Source: an uncultured Clostridium sp. | GTDB taxonomy: Bacteria > Bacillota > Clostridia > TANB77 > CAG-508 | Length of the DNA: 19,405 nt | Direction: 5' to 3' | Assembly: GCA_900553365.1 (NCBI GenBank) | Contig: USDL01000021.1 | Span: forward strand, 1 to 19,405 | Shown: in pieces, positions 17,112 through 19,405 of the stretch | Layout of the letters: each line of letters opens with the position of its first letter | Position numbering within the stretch: the stretch's first letter is position 1 | The notes under the pieces: model-generated | Seen by the model: only the letters and a program-made list of their open reading frames with translations | What the model was told of the DNA's origin: nothing | The model's database searches: none | Made by a program: the position numbers and the translations under genes

Positions 17112-18045
17112 TTATTCACCTAGAACTTGTTTTATTATGTATTTTTCTGTTAAACCATAATATTCCAATAATTCTGTTGCTTTTCCAGATTTTCCGGAAC
17201 TCATCTTTTATTCCCATTTTTATTAATTTAGATGGGTACTTTTCTGTTAGAACATCTGAAATTGCTGTTCCAAGTCCATTTATTACACTATGATCTTCTA
17301 TTGAAATTAATTTTTTTGTTTCCTTTGCACATTTAATAATTGTTTCCTCATCTATTGGTTTAATTGTGTGAACATCTACAACTCTAATATGTATACCTTG
17401 CTTTTCTAAACTTTCTTTTGCCTTAATTGCTTCTGCAACCACCACACCTGTTGCAAATACTGTAGCGTCTTCTCCTGTTCCTATTTGAACAGCTTTTCCA
17501 ATTTCAAATTTTTGATTTTCATTATATATAACTGGTGTATCTAATCTGCAAAGTCTTAAATAAACTGGTCCATTAATTTTTGATATTTCCTCCACTGCCC
17601 AGCGAGTTTCTATATCATCAGAAGTACATAATACTGTCATATTAGGTAAACCTCTCATCATACCTAAATCTTCTAGCATTTGATGTGTTGCACCATCTTC
17701 ACCTACTGTAATTCCGCTATGTGTTGCACATATTTTAACATTTAATTTTGGATAACAAATGCTATTTCTAACTTGATCATAAGCTCTTCCCGTTGCAAAC
17801 ATTGCAAATGTGCTTACATAAGGAATCTTTCCAAAAGTTGATATTCCTGCTGCTGTGCTCATCATATTCTGCTCAGCAATTCCCATATCAAAAAATCTTT
17901 CTGGGAACTTTTTGGCAAATATATTTGTTTTAGTAGCACCTGATAAATCACAATCAAACACTACTATGTTCTCATTTTTTTCTCCTAGCTCAGCTAATTT
18001 TTCACCATAACTTTGCCTTGTTGCTATTTTTTTATTTTCATCCAT
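17112..18045 (-). CDS. Transketolase C-terminal subunit, read with one +1 frameshift
   Basis: Pyrimidine-binding half of a split transketolase, which with the N-terminal subunit transfers two-carbon units in the non-oxidative pentose phosphate pathway. Typical segments are FFDMGIAEQNMMSTAAGIS, PYVSTFAMF.TGRAYDQVRNS, CATHSGITVGEDGATHQMLED and the C-terminal domain with SIEDHSVINGLG. At codon 284 (CGG, 17196-17194) the zero frame leaves the conserved track and ends in an unrelated tail. With a +1 shift it reads KSGKATELLEYYGLT and a normal C-terminus, stopping at 17112 (310 residues). Family members have Gly here (FGxSG), so skipping C and reading GGA restores the motif exactly. The ATG overlaps the stop of the N-terminal subunit by one base (TAATG). 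Confidence 0.88.
17194..17196 (-). other. CGG codon at +1 frameshift site in transketolase C subunit
   Basis: Context TTC CGG AAA. Skipping C gives TTC GGA AAA TCT GGA, i.e. F-G-K-S-G, the conserved FGxSG motif. It is the only in-frame CGG in the gene. Confidence 0.8.
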
Positions 18046-18872
18046 TACAAAACACCTCCTAATTCTTTAATTGCTTGCTTATATTGTTCTTCATTTGGTG
18101 CCTTTCCATGCCAGCCAGCTTCATTTTCCATAAAAGAAACACCCTTGCCTTTTATTGTATTTGCTATAATTGCTGTTGGTTTGCCTTTTATCTTCTTTGC
18201 AAGTTCAAATGCCTCTATTAGTTCTTTTATATTATGACCATCAACATTTATAGTTTCAAATCCAAAACTCTTGAACTTTTCATCTATTGGATAAATGTTC
18301 ATAACATCACTTACTTTACCATCAATTTGTAAATTATTATTATCTATAATAACACATAAATTATCTAGCTTATAATGGCTTGATGCCATTGCAGCTTCCC
18401 AAATTTGCCCCTCTTGAATTTCTCCATCTCCACAAATGCAATAAACTCTTACTCCCTCACTATCCATTTTTGAACCCAAAGCCATTCCATTTGCTATTGA
18501 AAGCCCTTGTCCTAGTGAACCAGTAGAAGCATCAACCCCTGGAATTTTATTCATATCAGGATGCCCTTGTAAATTACTATTTATATTTCTAAACTCCGTT
18601 AACTCCTTTGTACTAAAAAACCCCCTTAAAGCCAAAGCACTATATAAAGCAGGTGATGTATGCCCTTTAGAAAGCACTAACCTATCTCTTTCCCTAGCCT
18701 TTGGATTATTCTCATCAATATTCATCTGGTTAAAATAAAGAACTGCAAGTATTTCCGCTATTGATAATGAACCACCCGGATGTCCTGATTTAGCCGCATA
18801 CACAGCCTCAATAACCCCTCTCCTAATCTTATTTGCATAAGTCTGTAATTCATTTAAATCTTTAATTTTCAA
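18045..18872 (-). CDS. Transketolase N-terminal subunit
   Basis: Thiamine-diphosphate-binding half of a split transketolase, 275 residues from the chosen start. SGHPGGSLSIAEILAVLYFNQ, KGHTSPALYSALALRGFF, GSLGQGLSIANGMALGSKM and the cofactor-binding CGDGEIQEGQIWEAAM...DNNNLQIDG region are all present, ending with WHGKAPNEEQ. I chose TTG at 18872 because AGGAGAG lies about 9 bases upstream and the protein then begins (M)KIKDLNELQTYANKIRRG, as relatives do. The longer frame to an ATG at 18962 adds 30 residues that look like translated promoter DNA. It is coupled to the C-terminal subunit by a one-base stop/start overlap. No in-frame CGG. Confidence 0.93.
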   Translation of the reverse strand: MKIKDLNELQTYANKIRRGVIEAVYAAKSGHPGGSLSIAEILAVLYFNQMNIDENNPKARERDRLVLSKGHTSPALYSALALRGFFSTKELTEFRNINSNLQGHPDMNKIPGVDASTGSLGQGLSIANGMALGSKMDSEGVRVYCICGDGEIQEGQIWEAAMASSHYKLDNLCVIIDNNNLQIDGKVSDVMNIYPIDEKFKSFGFETINVDGHNIKELIEAFELAKKIKGKPTAIIANTIKGKGVSFMENEAGWHGKAPNEEQYKQAIKELGGVL

Positions 18873-18912
18873 AATACTTTCTCTCCTTTTTAATAGATTT
18901 TTTTCACTTGTA

Positions 18913-18941
18913 GTTTTATCATATTTTTCATGGTTTGTAAA
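18913..18941 (-). promoter_or_regulatory. Possible promoter of the transketolase genes
   Basis: -35 TTTACA (18936-18941), 17-bp spacer, weak -10 TAAAAC (18913-18918), ending about 40 bp before the TTG start. Confidence 0.35.
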
Positions 18942-18982
18942 TAGAAAAAAGTAAAAAGCCATTTTTATTTTACTCCAATAAT

Positions 18983-19036
18983 AAAAAACAGTAGCAAAAA
19001 GTTTTCAAATAAAATTGAGAACTTTTTGCACTGTTT
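18983..19036 (-). terminator. Long hairpin terminator after the surface protein gene
   Basis: About 22-bp stem with one bulged base and one G-U pair: AAACAGT.GCAAAAAGTT arms (18986-19003 and 19020-19036), extended by TTCAA/TTGAG, with an A/T-rich hexaloop. On the minus strand a run of six T (18988-18983) follows directly. It lies 22 nt past the stop codon at 19059. Confidence 0.8.
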
Positions 19037-19058
19037 CTAAGTATGGCCTTTGCTTATA

Positions 19059-19405
19059 TTATTCTATTACAATTTTTACAACTTCTGGGATTTGAGATGT
19101 TAGAGAAACTACAGGACGAAGCCCAAACCCATCGCCGACCTCACTGCCATCAGAGCCGAAGGCGTCGAGGCCAGAGTACACATTGTCTACATCCACAGCC
19201 CCCGGTCCAAAGACAGCACAACCGTAATTAGCATCCGCAGTGACACCACGAGAAGCCAGCCAGTAACTTGAATTTGGTACTTTAATTAATTTTTTTCTTG
19301 AATATGTTGCTTCTGTTGAGGGAATATTATAAGAATATCCATCTAATGGGTATTCTCCTAGTGCTGCCTCTGTATTTCTTCCATCTGGTGTTTGATGGTT
19401 ATTTT
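19059..19405 (-). CDS. Surface-type protein with DGR-like hypervariable C-terminus (5' end outside window)
   Basis: The last 115 residues of a protein running in from the right edge, open to a TAA at 19059. The visible part has NNHQTPDGRNTEAA, LGEYPLDGYSYNIPS and PNSSYWLASR, then a Gly/Asp/Val-rich stretch, then GLRPVVSL and a hydrophobic end. The YWLASR...GLRPVVSL frame is, to my knowledge, a recurring C-terminal module in gut Firmicutes, and the segment between these anchors varies strongly between copies. The DNA coding this segment (about 19116-19262) is GC-rich and poor in coding-strand adenine, unlike its AT-rich flanks, as expected after adenine-directed mutagenesis by a diversity-generating retroelement. 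No reverse transcriptase or template repeat is in the window, so this remains inference. No in-frame CGG despite the high GC. Confidence 0.6.
   Translation of the reverse strand, partial: NNHQTPDGRNTEAALGEYPLDGYSYNIPSTEATYSRKKLIKVPNSSYWLASRGVTADANYGCAVFGPGAVDVDNVYSGLDAFGSDGSEVGDGFGLRPVVSLTSQIPEVVKIVIE

Noticed and set aside
18873..18962. N-terminal extension of the transketolase subunit to an ATG at 18962
   Set aside because: No ribosome binding site, no similarity to the family N-terminus, and it overlaps promoter-like DNA; TTG at 18872 has a good AGGAGAG.
19043..19231. Plus-strand ORF with many Arg/His/Gln residues in the GC-rich segment
   Set aside because: It is the antisense of the surface protein's variable region; the minus-strand frame gives recognisable YWLASR and GLRPVVSL motifs.

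Overview
The window reads as chromosomal DNA of an AT-rich (low-GC) Gram-positive bacterium, most likely an uncultured member of the Clostridia. The reasons are AGGAGG-type ribosome binding sites, a single-chain GlyQS-type glycyl-tRNA synthetase, a SpoVB-like flippase, FtsEX followed by two M23 hydrolases, split transketolase subunits, and arginine written mainly as AGA. All genes lie on the minus strand except one VirD4/TraG-like ATPase gene on the plus strand.

Layout from left to right: recA 5' end with promoter and a LexA-like operator; glyQS; an intergenic region with DnaA-box-like motifs; a DUF1294 membrane protein; the nucleoid protein HU; a lipid/polysaccharide flippase of the SpoVB/MurJ type; then, divergently, a conjugation-type coupling ATPase, convergent with a Replic_Relax-like winged-helix gene. 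Next comes a long minus-strand cluster read from 17.0 kb down to about 7.0 kb: ftsE, ftsX, two tandem M23 peptidases, a CtpA-type protease, a GT-C-like membrane protein, lspA, rluD, rluB and probably the Replic_Relax-like gene. This joins cell-wall hydrolysis at division with envelope proteolysis, lipoprotein maturation and rRNA/tRNA pseudouridylation. Further right are the two transketolase subunits. At the edge is the C-terminus of a surface-type protein with a GC-rich, adenine-poor segment resembling the variable region of a diversity-generating retroelement target.

The main discovery is a coding anomaly. Three otherwise intact genes (flippase, rluD, transketolase C subunit) are interrupted by four single-base frame changes (rluD has two). 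At all four the zero-frame codon at the break is CGG, and reading must move +1 to continue the conserved protein. I searched by eye for every CGG in the coding frames of about 6,000 codons, and these four are the only in-frame CGG codons found; every other CGG triplet lies out of frame. This suggests that CGG is unassigned in this organism and triggers +1 frameshifting (skip C, read GGN as Gly), or that CGG is decoded and the next base skipped. The three genes are therefore annotated as full-length frameshifted CDSs, not pseudogenes.
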